Part shown: one piece after another, positions 21,060 to 33,475 of the stretch
Layout: the number at the start of each line of letters is the position of its first letter
Position numbering within the stretch: position 1 is the first letter of the stretch
Source of the DNA: Mactromeris polynyma
Lineage: Eukaryota > Mollusca > Bivalvia > Venerida > Mactridae
Direction of reading: 5' to 3'
NCBI GenBank assembly: GCA_032209605.1
Contig: JASFXZ010000016.1
Coordinates: 1,302,001-1,366,000, forward strand
Length of the DNA: 64,000 nucleotides
The notes under the pieces: generated by a model
What the model was told of the DNA's origin: nothing
What the model saw: only the letters and a program-made list of their open reading frames with translations
Databases searched by the model: none
Made by a program: the position numbers and the translations under genes

Positions 21060-23050
21060 CTTCTACCCGGCAATTACCAATAATCAATACTTAAATCATT
21101 TACAGTCGTATGTTATATTTAGTAAGTCGGGGTACCAGCAAGTATGTAGTCTGTAACTGATGGTTACATGCTATCATGTTTCATCTATTTCGTAATAAAA
21201 CGGGTACTGTTTGAAAGCTACTTTGTTCGAGGTGAATTAAATATTTATTTTGTATTTAAAGTAAATCTGAACTGAATGCGAAGCTCGCCAGCAATTATTG
21301 ATTCACACGAATTATAATACAAGCCATATTTGTAAGTCTTTTGTTATGTTAATATTCCCCGGGTAGAGTGAATATGAAAGAGTCATTTGATTTTTATGAA
21401 TGTATTTGAATTGAACAAAAGGCTTTCAACGCTGCATATTTGACAATCGTCCATACGGATATATGATCGTGTTTAAGTGACGGTATTGCGAACAGCGGTG
21501 TAAAATACTATGTACCAATGAACCACGTATTAAATTGTCATTCCTCCGATTTCGTGTGTATTTAAGTTTTATTGAGTTATCTCCCCTCTGGTTAACCGAG
21601 TCGAGATTTGTTAAATTTACGATCATGGGATTCTTAAGTAGGTGAAATGACTTCACCCGATTTGTCATTTCAATCATCGAAAGTATGGTTTATCGTACGT
21701 TCGTCTGTCTGTCCGATGCCACATCTTCTGAAAACAGAGATAGTTAGGCTCAATATCGTCAGAAAATATATGTCCCAAAACAAATAGCCAGAATTCTGCT
21801 AAATTCAAATGAATAACATTCAAGAATTATATTGAATTAACCCTGTATGAAATGAGGTTGGATCATTAAACTTACTATTTTGGTTGTAACTTATTTCCAT
21901 GGGGATAAAGTACGCTGAATATTGACATTAAAAAGGTATAAAATATTTGATTCAAGACTGTCAGAACTCCTGACTCTTTAAAAACTGTACATATAGTTGT
22001 ATTGGCCTAAAATCATATAACTGTTGGAAACTTCAATGATCCCGTCCTGACACTGGTCATAGATCTGAGTACAATACGTAAACGTTCAATAGAAAAATAA
22101 GCTTTCTTAACACTCTCAATCAGTCGTTAATAAATGTGTCTGGTGCTTTTTATGTACTTTTGGTAAACTTGTGTTGATGCATTTCAGGCCGGGGGGGGGG
22201 GGCAAGGGGGCCTTGCCCCCCCCAGTCGGCTGTGGAGTAACCTTTTTCTATTCCTAATGCAAAACTATATCCAATTATTAGGTCTTAATCTTACTACTAT
22301 ATTAGCACTTTAAGTGCAATACATTGTTTAATGGTCGATTTCCTCTTGTATACTACCAGTATAGCCGAAGCAAGTGCCATAAAATTTGGCCCCCTGTTGT
22401 GCTCATTGGCCTTGAGACCGTCATGACGTGTCGTATGCTTTTCACTCTACTTCAGCCAGGCGCTTTCTATTTCCTTATCATACATTTGAGTATCATATGT
22501 AACAGAGACAGAGATGGTGGTTGTGTTTTAGTGATAAACAATTGAAGGGGAGTTGTGAAAATTTGACATCTGATATTTTAGTTCAAAATGAGCCTATTTT
22601 ATCATTTGTTTGTTATATTCTTAAAAAGAAAGTGCTTGTGATATCATAAGGATAAAAAATCGAAAATAATATGCTCTGTAAAAAAAAAGGTGCTACTTCA
22701 TATGCATACACCCTCCTGTAAATGACGTAATTTTTTAAGTCACAATAAGAAATACCAATTTTCAAGGTAGCATAATCATACATAATAACGTGAGTATTCT
22801 AATATAATGGACATAACAATTATTCTCAACACCTCTTTAACAAAATATAACAAAATGAAAACTTTACCGTCCTGTTTTGCTTTGATAACATCTTGTAATA
22901 TGTATGTGTTTTACCTGCAGAATTATCAAACTTTGGAGAAATATGGCATTTTTTTAGAAACAAATTGATACAATTTATATCTTATAATTTTATATCAGTT
23001 TCCTTGTCAAAAAAGTCAGTAAAACAAGAAATGTCATGAAAAAAGCAAAG
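21060..23050. other. Intergenic spacer upstream of gene 1
   Basis: No exon with convincing splice sites or coding pattern is seen on either strand. The only structure is the G/C hairpin at 22195-22223. Short open frames at 21426-21677 (-) and 22324-22545 (+) have no recognisable content. Confidence 0.5.
22195..22223. repeat. G/C-run hairpin
   Basis: GGGGGGCAAGG, then a GGG loop, then CCTTGCCCCCC: a perfect inverted repeat of 11-13 bases inside a G-run and a C-run. It could form a very stable hairpin. Confidence 0.8.
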
Positions 23051-23062
23051 AAAAAACATTTG

Positions 23063-23136
23063 GGCCAAGCGGGGATTTGAACCCAAGACCTTTCGCGTGT
23101 AAGACAAGAGGCTTAACACATAGGCTAAAATATCGA
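23063..23136 (-). repeat. tRNA-derived (SINE head or tRNA pseudogene)
   Basis: On the minus strand a perfect B box (GGGTTCAAATCCC) is preceded by an anticodon-stem-like segment (TCTTACACGCGAAAGG). The 5' half and acceptor stem do not pair well, so it is not a functional tRNA gene. Confidence 0.5.
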
Positions 23137-23304
23137 TATTGACCAAGGTATTCCAAATGAATCAAAATTTACATTCTCATTAGGGTGGCCTTACCTTAAG
23201 GCTTATTGTACTTCGCCACCGGAAACCCATATGGCGAGCGTGCAGTCTCATGCATTTCCCGGGTTAAATACTAACCAGTACAAGCATGTTCTTCAAATTA
23301 AATG

Positions 23305-23372
23305 TAATGTGTTTGCCTCTGACAGGGCTCGAACCATGACCTCCTGTTTTGAAGGCCGATCCTCTGCCACTT
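23305..23372 (-). repeat. Second tRNA-derived head
   Basis: On the minus strand GTGGCAGAGGATCGGCCTTC is followed by GGTTCGAGCCC (a perfect B box). It lies 170-240 bp from another tRNA-like segment in the same orientation, suggesting a composite or neighbouring SINE. Confidence 0.45.
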
Positions 23373-23944
23373 CAGTTATTATCGTTGACAATTATTTCAT
23401 GCCGGAGATTATCCACACATTCATAGTATTTCATGGAGCTTGCCTAAATCTGTTTGTAGTTTAAGTATATAGGCGGTTAACAGTTAATACAAGTCATTAG
23501 TGTGCTTCCTGATCATGTGTACAGAAGGTGGTGTCCCTGGAAATTTATTAATATGTTGGTACTTGTATGAATTGGTCGTTCTGCATTTTTAACAAGATAA
23601 TACTTGTGCAACTCTCATGATTGAGTCCTCAAAATATAGACCCAGAAATGCACCAGAAGCAATCCTTTTAAACCTATATTGTCAAACTTTTCCGGTGGAT
23701 ATCTGACTGGGCATTGGTACAGGAGGTGGTGTCCTCTGGATTTTTTTAATAACTCGTTATATTTTAAAAAGGGACTTCGTACACTACTCCCAGTTTTACC
23801 GCCTATTTTAAGGCTTTTTCACGGTGTAGTATGCATTTAAAAATGAAAATGAAGACGAAAAAGTACAAATGGTTGTCATACTCTCTTTATTTTCAAAATA
23901 TGTTCAGTAAAAGTACACATAATTTCATTATCAAAACACACAAG

Positions 23945-24835
23945 CAGGCAATATCTTAGAACGTTCGATGAGAATTTGACCAAATATCTGAGATCGTTCT
24001 AAGAGAAAATGTCCCAAAAACCTTAGAGTGTACTAAGAGAAATTGACTCAAAAACATTAGAACGTTCTAAGAGAATTTGACCAAATATCTGAGATCGTTC
24101 TAAGAGAAAATGACTCAAAAACCTTAGACAGTTCTAAGAGAAAATGATCAAAAACCTTAGAACGTTCTAAGAGAAAATGACCACATATCTGAGATCGTTC
24201 TAAGAGAAATTAACTCAAAAACCTTAGAACGTTATAAGAGAATTTGACCAAATATCTGAGATCGTTCTAAGAGAAAATGACTCAAAAACCGTAGAACGTT
24301 CTAAGAGAAAATGACCCAAAAACCTTAGAACGTTCTAAAAGAAGATGACCCAAAAACCTTAGAACGTTCTAAAAGAAAATGACCCAAAAACCATAGAACA
24401 TTCTAAGATAAAATGACCAAAAACCTTAGAACATTCCAAGAGAAATTGGCTAAAAACCTTAGAACGTTCTAAGAGAAATTGCCCAGAAACTTTAGAACGT
24501 TCTAGAGAAAATGGCCAAATATCTGAGATAGTTCAAAGAGAAATTGGCTAAAAACTTTAGAACGTTCTAAGAGAAATTGCCCAGAAACTTTAGAACGTTC
24601 TAAGAGAAAATGACCAAATACCTGAGATAGTTCAAAGAGAGAATGACCAGAAACTTTAGAACGTTCTAAGAGAAAATGGCCAAATATCTGAGATAGTTCA
24701 AAGAGAAATTGGCTAAAAACTTTAGAACGTTCTAAGAGAAATTGCCCAGAAACTTTAGAACGTTCTAAGAGAAAATGACCAACATTCTTAGAACGTTCTA
24801 AGAAAAAGTGGCCATAACATCGAACAACTTTCTAA
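23945..24835 (+). repeat. 33-bp palindromic minisatellite, array 1 (plus orientation)
   Basis: Roughly 27 diverged units, each with the palindrome TTAGAACGTTCTAA or a variant, followed by 'gagaaaatgacc' and 'aaaaacc'. A sub-variant 'tatctgagatcgttct' also recurs. The left flank 'atttcattatcaaaacacac' and 'aagcaggcaatatcttag' recurs inverted at the right end of array 2. Confidence 0.95.
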
Positions 24836-25244
24836 GAAAAAATGTTGCATAAATCGTTTAAGAAACATTATGAAGAAAGAAATCATCTCTCCAATACATG
24901 TTAAGAAGTTGACAAAACATACGATGAAATGTTCACGGAGATACTACAGTCATATAAATGACTTAAATGTTGTAAAGAAACCTAAACTTATAATAAACTC
25001 TTGTTATCTCAAATAAACATTATAATAAACGTTTTAGTACATGCAACATCTGGAAATACGAATAATTGATTTACTCGGGTTATATAGAAACTGTTTGATC
25101 ACATCTCTTATGTCACAGCATATGCATCCTTTAAACAAATGGAACACTGGACTGGTAGATACTATTCTACATTTGAACAATTACTGTATATAATGTTAAC
25201 TTTTGTAGTTGATGCCGTACTTCTTTTCGTTCAAAGTCATTGTA

Positions 25245-28200
25245 CTATGTAACAAACGCCATTCGTCGAATTATGAGCTTAGTTCCACTGTAGTAAGGAA
25301 CATAGTCAATTCCAGTGCAGCTTCCTGATGAACAAAACTGACATTTTCCTGCGTGATTTTTAATCCGACTCCACATGATACACTGAAAAATCATCGAAGT
25401 GCTATACAAATATATTTTCTTACATTACGAATTACGAAGACATAGTGTAATTAATGTTTGTGGTAGACATAAGGATCGATTGGTAGAACTCTATACTCAT
25501 GATTTGTATTTTTTAACCATGAATCATGCCTGCGGCGAGGTTTAACTCTGAACTTCACAACCCAAGCATTAGAAGACAGTGTCAGTACTGTTGAGATACC
25601 CATGATGCGGTCATCGAAACATAATTTGCATGAATTAGGCTAAACATTGATGTAAAATGATAAAGTAAAACTACATTGTGATAAGCCCAGTGTTTTATTG
25701 TACATGATCGTATTAAGAAGGCGTATTAGGAGAGTATGCAGAGAAAAATAGCATAGGCATATTTTAATCATGTTTTTTTTTTTCAGATGTTCATTTTTAA
25801 TCGTTTTGTAAGAAACATGAAAAACAGAATAGGTCCTACGCTTCAAGACATACATTATTATGATTAGAAATGTGGCTCAGAACTAAACAGACATGGTGCA
25901 GTACCTTAGCTGACTTCATTGTAATCAAATTACTGAAAACATATCACTTTATTACAAACGAGATAAAAGTACAATAAATTATACACAGAACTGAATTTCA
26001 TTTATATCTGTTATCACTGAATAAATTAACCACAACTCCCCCACGATTCAACTATTCTGTGCACTCACATAGTGAATCATACATTATAGAAATTATAACA
26101 TGAACGATACATACTCATTTCAATTTTTAACGATTGCCTCATAAGCACCTCCATTCAGCCACTTGGCATCCACACCGTCACCAACTTGAATCTAAGAAAC
26201 AATATATTTCAAGAGGATTATCAGCAGCAAATGCTGTTTTATTCGTTGTCATAATACTTTTAAGGCATTGAATGTAATATTAGTAGATATAGACCTCAAA
26301 CAGGAAGTGCTGTAAACAATGTGTGCACCCGAAAACATACACTACAATATCGCTTATCAGATAAATCCGGCCGATGCAGATCGATATCGATGGGCTACTG
26401 GTCAGCAGTCAATTTGTCTGTCGGTAGTTTCCGTAAGTAATCGTAAATGTTCCGATGATCTCCGATTGATTACTGGTATGACACTATGACATGTAGCCTC
26501 GGGCTATCTTAGATCTATGTATCCGATAAACGCTTAAAACATTGTTTTATCAAAGACCTAAGTACTGCTGTTTAAATACTGGTATTTAGGTCTTTGGTTT
26601 TATGCACATAAAGAGAAAACTACTGGAGTTCGATGCTGTTGATGAAACATGCGAGTATTTTAGTAGGCAAATGTTTTTCGCATAAAGTAAAATATACGGT
26701 CCCAGATTGAAGTAATAAAATCGGATACAGCAAATATACAAACTGTTTTAATTAACATCGATGTCGCTTTTAGGCAATAATTTGGGGGGGGGGGGATATG
26801 GTATTTTAGAATAGCATTGAGGTGAAATATTGGTGCGGTTATATATCGAATGACAATAGCTTGACTTTTAATCTGTGAATGCGTGAAATCACGGACATAT
26901 GTCCGTGGTGAAACAAAACTTCATATTTTTATTATATGCAGAATAAAGGCTATGTAATTGTTTAACTCTTAATACAGCATGTGATCTTATTGTAATAATG
27001 ATAGCAGATGATACAGATGTTACTAGTTTTTAAGCAAATAACTAACATAACAAATAAATAAAATTTAAAAGCATGATATTTGATGTCAGGGCTGTTTTAG
27101 ATGATACGCACGACTGGGGGAGGTACAAGGAGGGGGTGTCCCCCTCGTTTGTATAGCGGGGTTACGGGGGTCCTCCTAGGAAATATTTTGAATAGTCGAA
27201 CACAATTGGTGAACTCTGAATGTGTTTTGGATATCCACAGGAATTTTTCACCAAAACCCGATTAAGGTTATTAATATAGTTAGATATAAACGGAGTCGAA
27301 ATTTTCATTTATTATAGGGACCATTTATTTTAAAAAAATACAGCGTCCGTCAACATTCACAGTCATATAGAACAAACATTTGTATAGCATTATAGTAAAG
27401 TCAGTATAAACTGACGCAAATAGTGTCTGCAATATTCACTTCCTCAATTAAATATTGCATTATGGAACAGAGCGACTAAAGATAACAGAAACATAAAGTT
27501 TGTTTGTACATGTGTTTCTATTTAAACTTAAATAATACATTACATGTACATGTATAACGGCATATGTTTACCCTCATTAAAACGTAAGCCATATACAATA
27601 AATGAGTGTATAACTTAGTTAAGATAAGTCGATAGTAAACACGACCATATCCACTTTCCAATATATGTAAAGCAGCTTACGGTCATTATCATGCCTACTA
27701 TCTTCAGGATTAGTATTAAATGTTGATGAAACATCGCTCAAAGTAGACAGTAGCGATAGCTCAATTGGTAGCGCTTCTGACTAGTAATTTCGACCAATAG
27801 ATAGGGTTTGAGTTGGAGTCACATTCCTACCACCCCTTTTTTATGGACAATATGAATTTTATCCCTTAATCAGTGCTCGTCAATTACTTGTTGTTTGTCG
27901 GGTCTGTCCGTTTCATTTTTTTATCTTATTTTTATTATCGTCTAATTGAGTTTTCGTTAAATCAAACGTGTTTAATGAAGGCTATAGCGTCGTCGCTAAA
28001 TTGTTCATTTGAACCCCTTACGTTTTTCGAAGTAGCCATATCAACTTTGTTTCATATACTGTGAGAGTGTATTTATTTTCTATTAGCGTAGGCGAACTTT
28101 TGCCAACGCAGATGTAGCTTATGTGCAGCGGTCGTCCAACTTAGACGAACGAATACTCAGCATAGGTAAGCTGTGGTCAGCGTCAGGCGACGTCTATATA

Positions 28201-30815
28201 TAGCCGAACTTTTGTGGACACTTCCTGGCAGTCTTGTTTTGATTGAAGAAGTGGTCACATCTCTCCGTCTCCCTTCTGTGTATTTGGTTGCTGTAAAACT
28301 TCGCTGTATACATGCCAGGGAGAGGCATAAAACGTTGACGTGCGTTGGACAAGCATTCGGCTAAGTTTACCACCACCAGCGTCTCAGTCGACGTTTGCCA
28401 ACGGAGTCCAACTTAGGCAAACTCTGTATAACTTAAGCCACCGTTCAGGAACGTTTACAAACGGAGCACAACTTAGGCAAACTCTGTATAATTTAAGCCA
28501 CCGTTCAGGAACGTTTACAAACGGAGCACAACTAAGGCAAACTCTGTATAACTTAAGCCGCCGTTCAGGAACGTTTACAAACGGAGTACAACTTACACCA
28601 ACGTTTATTTCCAAACGTCGTAAAAGTTTTTGCATGTTAAAAGCGAACATCAACTCTTATAAACTTTTAACAACTTTTACTAGCGGAGCTGAACGTTTGC
28701 CCAAACGTCGGTAAACGTCGGTCCAAACGTCGTAGTGTGAACCCAGCTTTAGATGGCAATAAAATGATGACACATCCGACTAAATAGAACACTCGTCCGA
28801 ACGCTGACGAAAATTTCGAAAGTTCGGTAAATCTCTGTATAAAATGCCGAACGGGCAAAATAAATTGTGAGTGACATTATTTAACTCAAAATTCCCAATG
28901 ACACTATATTTAATGTAATTTGAGTGGTTGAATATAAATACAAATTCCTATAGTCAAAAATGTCAACTGCTCCCTGTATTATCTACAGTTTGTTTGTTTG
29001 TTTCATCGGGTTTAACGCCGTTTCTCAACGATATTTCAGTTATATACGGCGGCCGCTTCACGTAACCAGTTTTTCCTGGACTGAATTCTTACCAGTACTA
29101 ACTTACCCTTCCACAAGGAGCCGGCAACTTCTCCACATGTGGAGGAAAATCGACAAGTTGCAAGTTACAAGTTACAAGTCCAGCGCACTAACCACTGGAC
29201 CACGGCCGCGGCTATTATCTACATTGTTGAGTGAAGCCATTTTGAGCGCTTTCGCGCTTATCGGAAAAAGCGAAATTGTTGTACATGAGCTGGAGACATG
29301 AAAATATAAACATAAACAATTACAAAAAGAATAAAACAAATACAATAATTAGGAAATCATAAATCATACTAAATATAATCTGTAAAACACATCACATTAT
29401 CAGTAAAGAAATAGACACCCTGTCTTATGGTTCAAATGAAGGCTTACTTGAAGGAACAGTAAGCACATTATTATGAAACTATCATCTTTATATATCTCAG
29501 TATCTGTAAGTATAAGTAAGCGAACATGAACATTTCTTGAAAATTTTAAAGTTTAATATTTATCTAATAACAGTATATTACCACTTTGGAGCTTTATAGT
29601 TTTCTCTTCTTATATGAATTAACTTGTTCTAATGCTCGCCTTGCTGATAAAAAAACATAAATTCAATAACATAAAGTTTAGTATACATGTGTATACATCT
29701 GTCTGTATTTATTATACAAATATAATCACAGTAGATACAAACATAATCTATTATCGCAGGGGTCTTTAACATTTTCTCACTTGCGTTATTAGGCCAGTAT
29801 TTTCACTTGCTGAATTGGAGTTCCGCTTAACATTATTTTTGAAATATGGTACTGACAAGTTTTGCATGATAACTCTGATTAGACTATTTTCATATGTATG
29901 TGGTATGTATATCATTTCATTTCATTGAGAAATATGTAAAACTAAATGCATACATACTACTTAAAATCTTAGACTTAAGAGTTCACCTGACAGAAGCAGT
30001 TCAATCTTACTTTTAAACGCCACTGCAGAAAAAGTCAAGTGACTGGAATAATTACTTTCATTTTTCAAACACAACTTGCATAAAGAAAGTTAGCAAGTGA
30101 TAAATTTAGCCTTGTTATCATTTTGAATATCATGCACACACTGTGTAGTTGATGTCTGTGGCATAATAACTACCAGAAATCATTTACAATGTATTGCTTG
30201 TGTGTAGAACTGTATTCGCTAGGAAAAATCCACAGAAATCATGATAAACAAGACAGAAACTTAGAGAATTGACTATTCATCTTCGCATTGTCAAGCATGT
30301 TCTATACTGCAAGTAGTCTCGGCAATTTCCGTACAGTTCGGAAATAGTCTATTCTTTAATAGCCGAGGTGATCCGACAAATTATAATCGCCGACATGTTC
30401 AGAGTATGGAAAACTGCAGTCGGATCATCTCAGCTATTTCAAAAGTATGTTTCCGTACAGTTCGCAAATATAACTCTTAAAAAATGTTATCGAGGTGTTC
30501 CGACTGGAAACTATGTTGCAATGTATATATTAAATGATATCGTTGTCGTCATAATTAAAGAAAGTCACATCTTATGCCACAATTTAAAATGAATCTAATT
30601 CCGTCACTTGTGAACAAAAATGGTGACAGATATAGAAGTCTACCCCAAATCTGACATAGCAACATGATTAATTTGTCAAAATCGAATAGTTCCTTTTTAT
30701 TTGCGATATCAGCGTGACAAAAAAGCATTTTAAGATACGCATGCGCACTTACACCGTAAACTGTTCTGGTTATGGCAACAAATGTTAAAACAATTAGTGT
30801 CTGTGACATGGACAT
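25245..30815 (-). CDS. Gene 2: small secreted protein, 3 coding exons
   Basis: Exon 1 (30815-30753) encodes MSMSQTLIVLTFVAITRTVY then G, a signal peptide, ending at donor GGT|GTAAGT in phase 0. Exon 2 (26191-26138) encodes IQVGDGVDAKWLNGGAYE, phase 0-0. Exon 3 (25382-25245) encodes a basic, Cys-containing tail (CIMWSRIKNHAGKCQFCSSG...) ending at TAG. The product is about 84 residues. Exon 2 resembles the first strands of an SH3/Tudor-like barrel (V-G-D-x-V-D-A-x-W), which is only a resemblance. Its donor would be GC rather than GT (GAG|GCAATC). Using the alternative GT four residues earlier breaks the frame of exon 3. A 5' leader exon at 31220-31490 is likely. Further exons in the 4.5-kb first intron cannot be excluded. 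It lies exactly between two inverted minisatellite arrays. Confidence 0.55.
27752..27825 (+). repeat. tRNA-derived sequence in gene-2 intron
   Basis: GATAGCTCAATTGGTAGCGC contains a perfect A box, followed by a degenerate B box (GGGTTTGAGTTGG). It is best read as a SINE head or tRNA pseudogene. Confidence 0.5.
28395..28605. repeat. 60-bp tandem repeat, about 3.5 copies
   Basis: Each unit contains 'ggcaaactctgtataactta', 'ccgttcaggaacgtttac' and 'aaacggagcacaac'. The wider block 28080-28740 has looser related segments ('gaacttttgccaacg', 'caaacgtcg'). The 60-bp period keeps all frames open and creates spurious reading frames on both strands. Confidence 0.9.
28988..29211 (-). mobile_element. 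tRNA-derived SINE of bivalve type
   Basis: On the minus strand it starts with a tRNA-like head (GTGGTCCAGTGGTTAGTGCG) and ends 'tataactgaaatatcgttga' followed by 'gaaacggcgttaaaccc' and a TTTG-type tail. This conserved 3' domain is known from bivalve SINEs carrying a shared central/3' core. It lies in gene-2 intron 1. Confidence 0.8.
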
Positions 30816-31219
30816 ATAAACTTTATATGTCTGTGATAATCAATTTTCAGCAAGAAAAGCAAAAGTTCTCGTATAAATAGCCATTGCGTATAAATACAAT
30901 ATAATTCATCCATTTGATAATAACATTAAAATTGAATTAGAAGTATATTAATCCATTACACACAAAATAGTTTTAATTAACAACAACCCATTCAGCAATG
31001 GCGACAAAGAAATACAATATTTTAAAATGTTATTAGCAACAGTTACATATTTGATGTATGATGCATATATATCCAAATAAATCAGTACTATATCAAAATA
31101 TCTTTGATTAGTACAACAGTTGACACGTGTCTATGTAACATAACTCAGAGTGCGAAATTTCGACTACAACTTGTTAGTTTTATACGGAAGTAAAACAAAA
31201 AAACATTTATGGTACTTAC

Positions 31220-31490
31220 CTCTAATACATGGCACGCAGATGATGGTGAACGTTTTTTTTAACAATTATCTTCTTGTCTTCCACATGAACAAATATTTTG
31301 TCTCTATCCTTAGATTGTGTCCATTTGTTTAAACACGCGCCAAATTGTAGGGAAGAAAACAGAAGGACTCCGAGCGTATATTTCGCGCCAACTATCCACT
31401 GGACTGTGACTGACAGCGGACATCGACCGAGATAAGGATCGGGAGGACCAAACACATCTAAGGAAGGGTCGCCGACACAGACAATTCTCA
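31220..31490 (-). other. Probable 5'-untranslated first exon of gene 2
   Basis: A strong donor (AGAG|GTAAGTA at 31219) ends a GC-richer stretch. The matching acceptor 'attatcacag' lies about 21 bases before the ATG at 30815. The start of transcription is not fixed; about 31490 is a guess from the change in composition. The open frame across this exon has no recognisable content. Confidence 0.4.
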
Positions 31491-31594
31491 ATGATAAAGA
31501 TAAGTGTAAGTTTCTTAATGAGTGTCAGTGTTCAATATTCAGTTTGCAGATGTGTTAGCGCATGACTAGGTAGATTTATTTGCCGACCAGATTC

Positions 31595-33475
31595 TTTAAC
31601 ATTCTCTCTTAGAACGTTCTAAGGTTTTTTGGTCATTTCATCTTAGAATGTTCAAAGGTTTTTGGTCATTTTCTCTTAGAACGTTCTAAAGTTTTTAGCC
31701 ATTTTCTCTTAGAACGTTCTAAGGTTTTTGGTCATTCTCTCTTAGAACGTTCTAAGGTTTTTGGTCATTTTCTCTTAGAACGTTCTAAGGTTTTTTGGTC
31801 ATTTTCTCATGGAATATTCTAAGGTTTTTGGTCATTCTTTCTTAGAACGTTCTAAGGTTTTTGGTCATTCTCTCATAGAACTTTCTAAGGTTTTTTGGTC
31901 ATTTTATCTTAGATCGTTCTAAGGTTTTTGGTCATTTTCTCTTAGATCGTTCTAAGGTTTTTTGGTCATTTTATCTTAGAACGTTCTAAGGTTTTTTGTC
32001 ATTTTCTCTAAGAACGTGCTAAGGTTTTTTGGTCATTTTCTCTTAGAACGTTCTAAGGTTTTTGGTCATTTTCTCTTAGAACGTTCTAAGGTTTTTGGTC
32101 ATTCTCTCTTAGAACGTTCTAAGGTTTTTGGTCATTTTCTCTTAGAACTTCCCAAGGTTTTTTGGTCAATTTCTCTTAGAACGTTCTAAGGTTTTTTGGT
32201 CATTTTCTCTTAGAACGTTCTAAGGTTATTTGGTCATTTTCTCTTAGAACGTTCTAAGGTTTTTGTGTCCTTTTCTCTGAGAACGATCTCAGATATTTGG
32301 CCAAATTCTCTTAGAACGTTCTAAGGTTTTTGGGTCAATTTCTCTTAGAACGTTCTTAGGTTTCGGGTCCATTTCTCTTAGAACGTTCTAAGGTTTTTGG
32401 GTCAATTTCTCATTGAACGTTCCTAGGTTTTTTTGTCAATTTCTCTTAGAACGTTCTAAGGTTTTTGGTCATTTTCTCTTAGATCGTTCTAAGTTTTTTT
32501 GTCATTTTATCTTAGAACGTTCTAAGGTTTTTTTGGTCATTTTCTCTTAGAACGTGCTAAGGTTTTTTGGTCATTTTCTCTAAGAACGTGCTAAGGTTTT
32601 TTTGGTCATTTTCTCTTAGAACGATCAAAGTTTTTTAGCCAATTTCTCTTAGAACGTCCTAAGGTTTTTTTGGTCATTTTCTCTTAGAACGTGCTAAGGT
32701 TTTTTTGGTCATTTTCTCTTAGAACGATCAAAGTTTTTTAGCCAATTTCTCTTAGAACGTCCTAAGGTTTTTTTGTCATTTTCTCTTAGAACGTTCTAAG
32801 GTTTTTGGTAATTTTCTCTTAGAACGTTCTAAGGTTTTTGGTCATTCTCTCTTAGAACGTTCTAAGGTTTTTGGTCATTTTCTCTTAGAACTTCCCAAGG
32901 TTTTTTGGTCAATTTCTCTTAGAACGTTCTAAGGTTTTTTGGTCATTTTTTCTTAGAACGTTCTAAGGTTATTTGGTCATTTTCTCTTAGAACGTTCTAA
33001 GGTTTTTGTGTCCTTTTCTCTGAGAACGATCTCAGATATTTGGCCAAATTCTCTTAGAACGTCCTAAGGTTTTTGGTCATTTTCTCTTAGAACGTTCTAA
33101 GGTTATTTGGTCATTTTCTCTGAGAACGATCTAAGGGTTTTGGGTCCTTTCTCTGAGAACGATCTCAGATATTTGGCCAAATTCTCTTAGAACGTTCTAA
33201 GGTTTTTGGGTCAATTTCTCTTAGAACGTTCTTAGGTTTCGGGTCAATTTCTCTTAGAACGTTCTAAGGTTTTTGGGTCAATTTCTCTTAGAACGTTCCT
33301 AGGTTTTGGGTCAATTTCTCTTAGAACGTTCTAAGGTTTCGGGTCAATTTCTCTTAGAACGTTCTAAGGTTTCGGGTCAATTTCTCTTAGAACGTTCTTA
33401 GGTTTTTAGCCGATTTCTCTTAGAACGTTTTAAGGTTTTTGGGTCAGTTTCTCTTAGAACGTTCTAAGATATTGC
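31595..33475 (-). repeat. 33-bp palindromic minisatellite, array 2 (inverted orientation)
   Basis: Roughly 55-57 units, each with TTAGAACGTTCTAA or a variant, followed by 'ggtttttggtcattttctc'. This is the reverse complement of array 1. Internal higher-order blocks are repeated: the segment near 31990-32300 recurs with the same variants near 32780-33040, indicating multi-unit duplication. The right flank is an inverted match to the left flank of array 1. Confidence 0.95.

Noticed and set aside
23063..23136. A functional tRNA gene
   Set aside because: The B box and part of the anticodon arm are good, but the 5' half does not form a D arm or acceptor stem, so it is a derived repeat.
28340..28714. 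A 124-codon open frame
   Set aside because: It coincides with the 60-bp tandem repeat, whose period is a multiple of three and keeps frames open on both strands.
31595..33475. Regularly spaced 33-bp repeats resembling a CRISPR array
   Set aside because: There are no unique spacers: the whole unit repeats without interruption. The setting is an animal genome with introns and SINEs.
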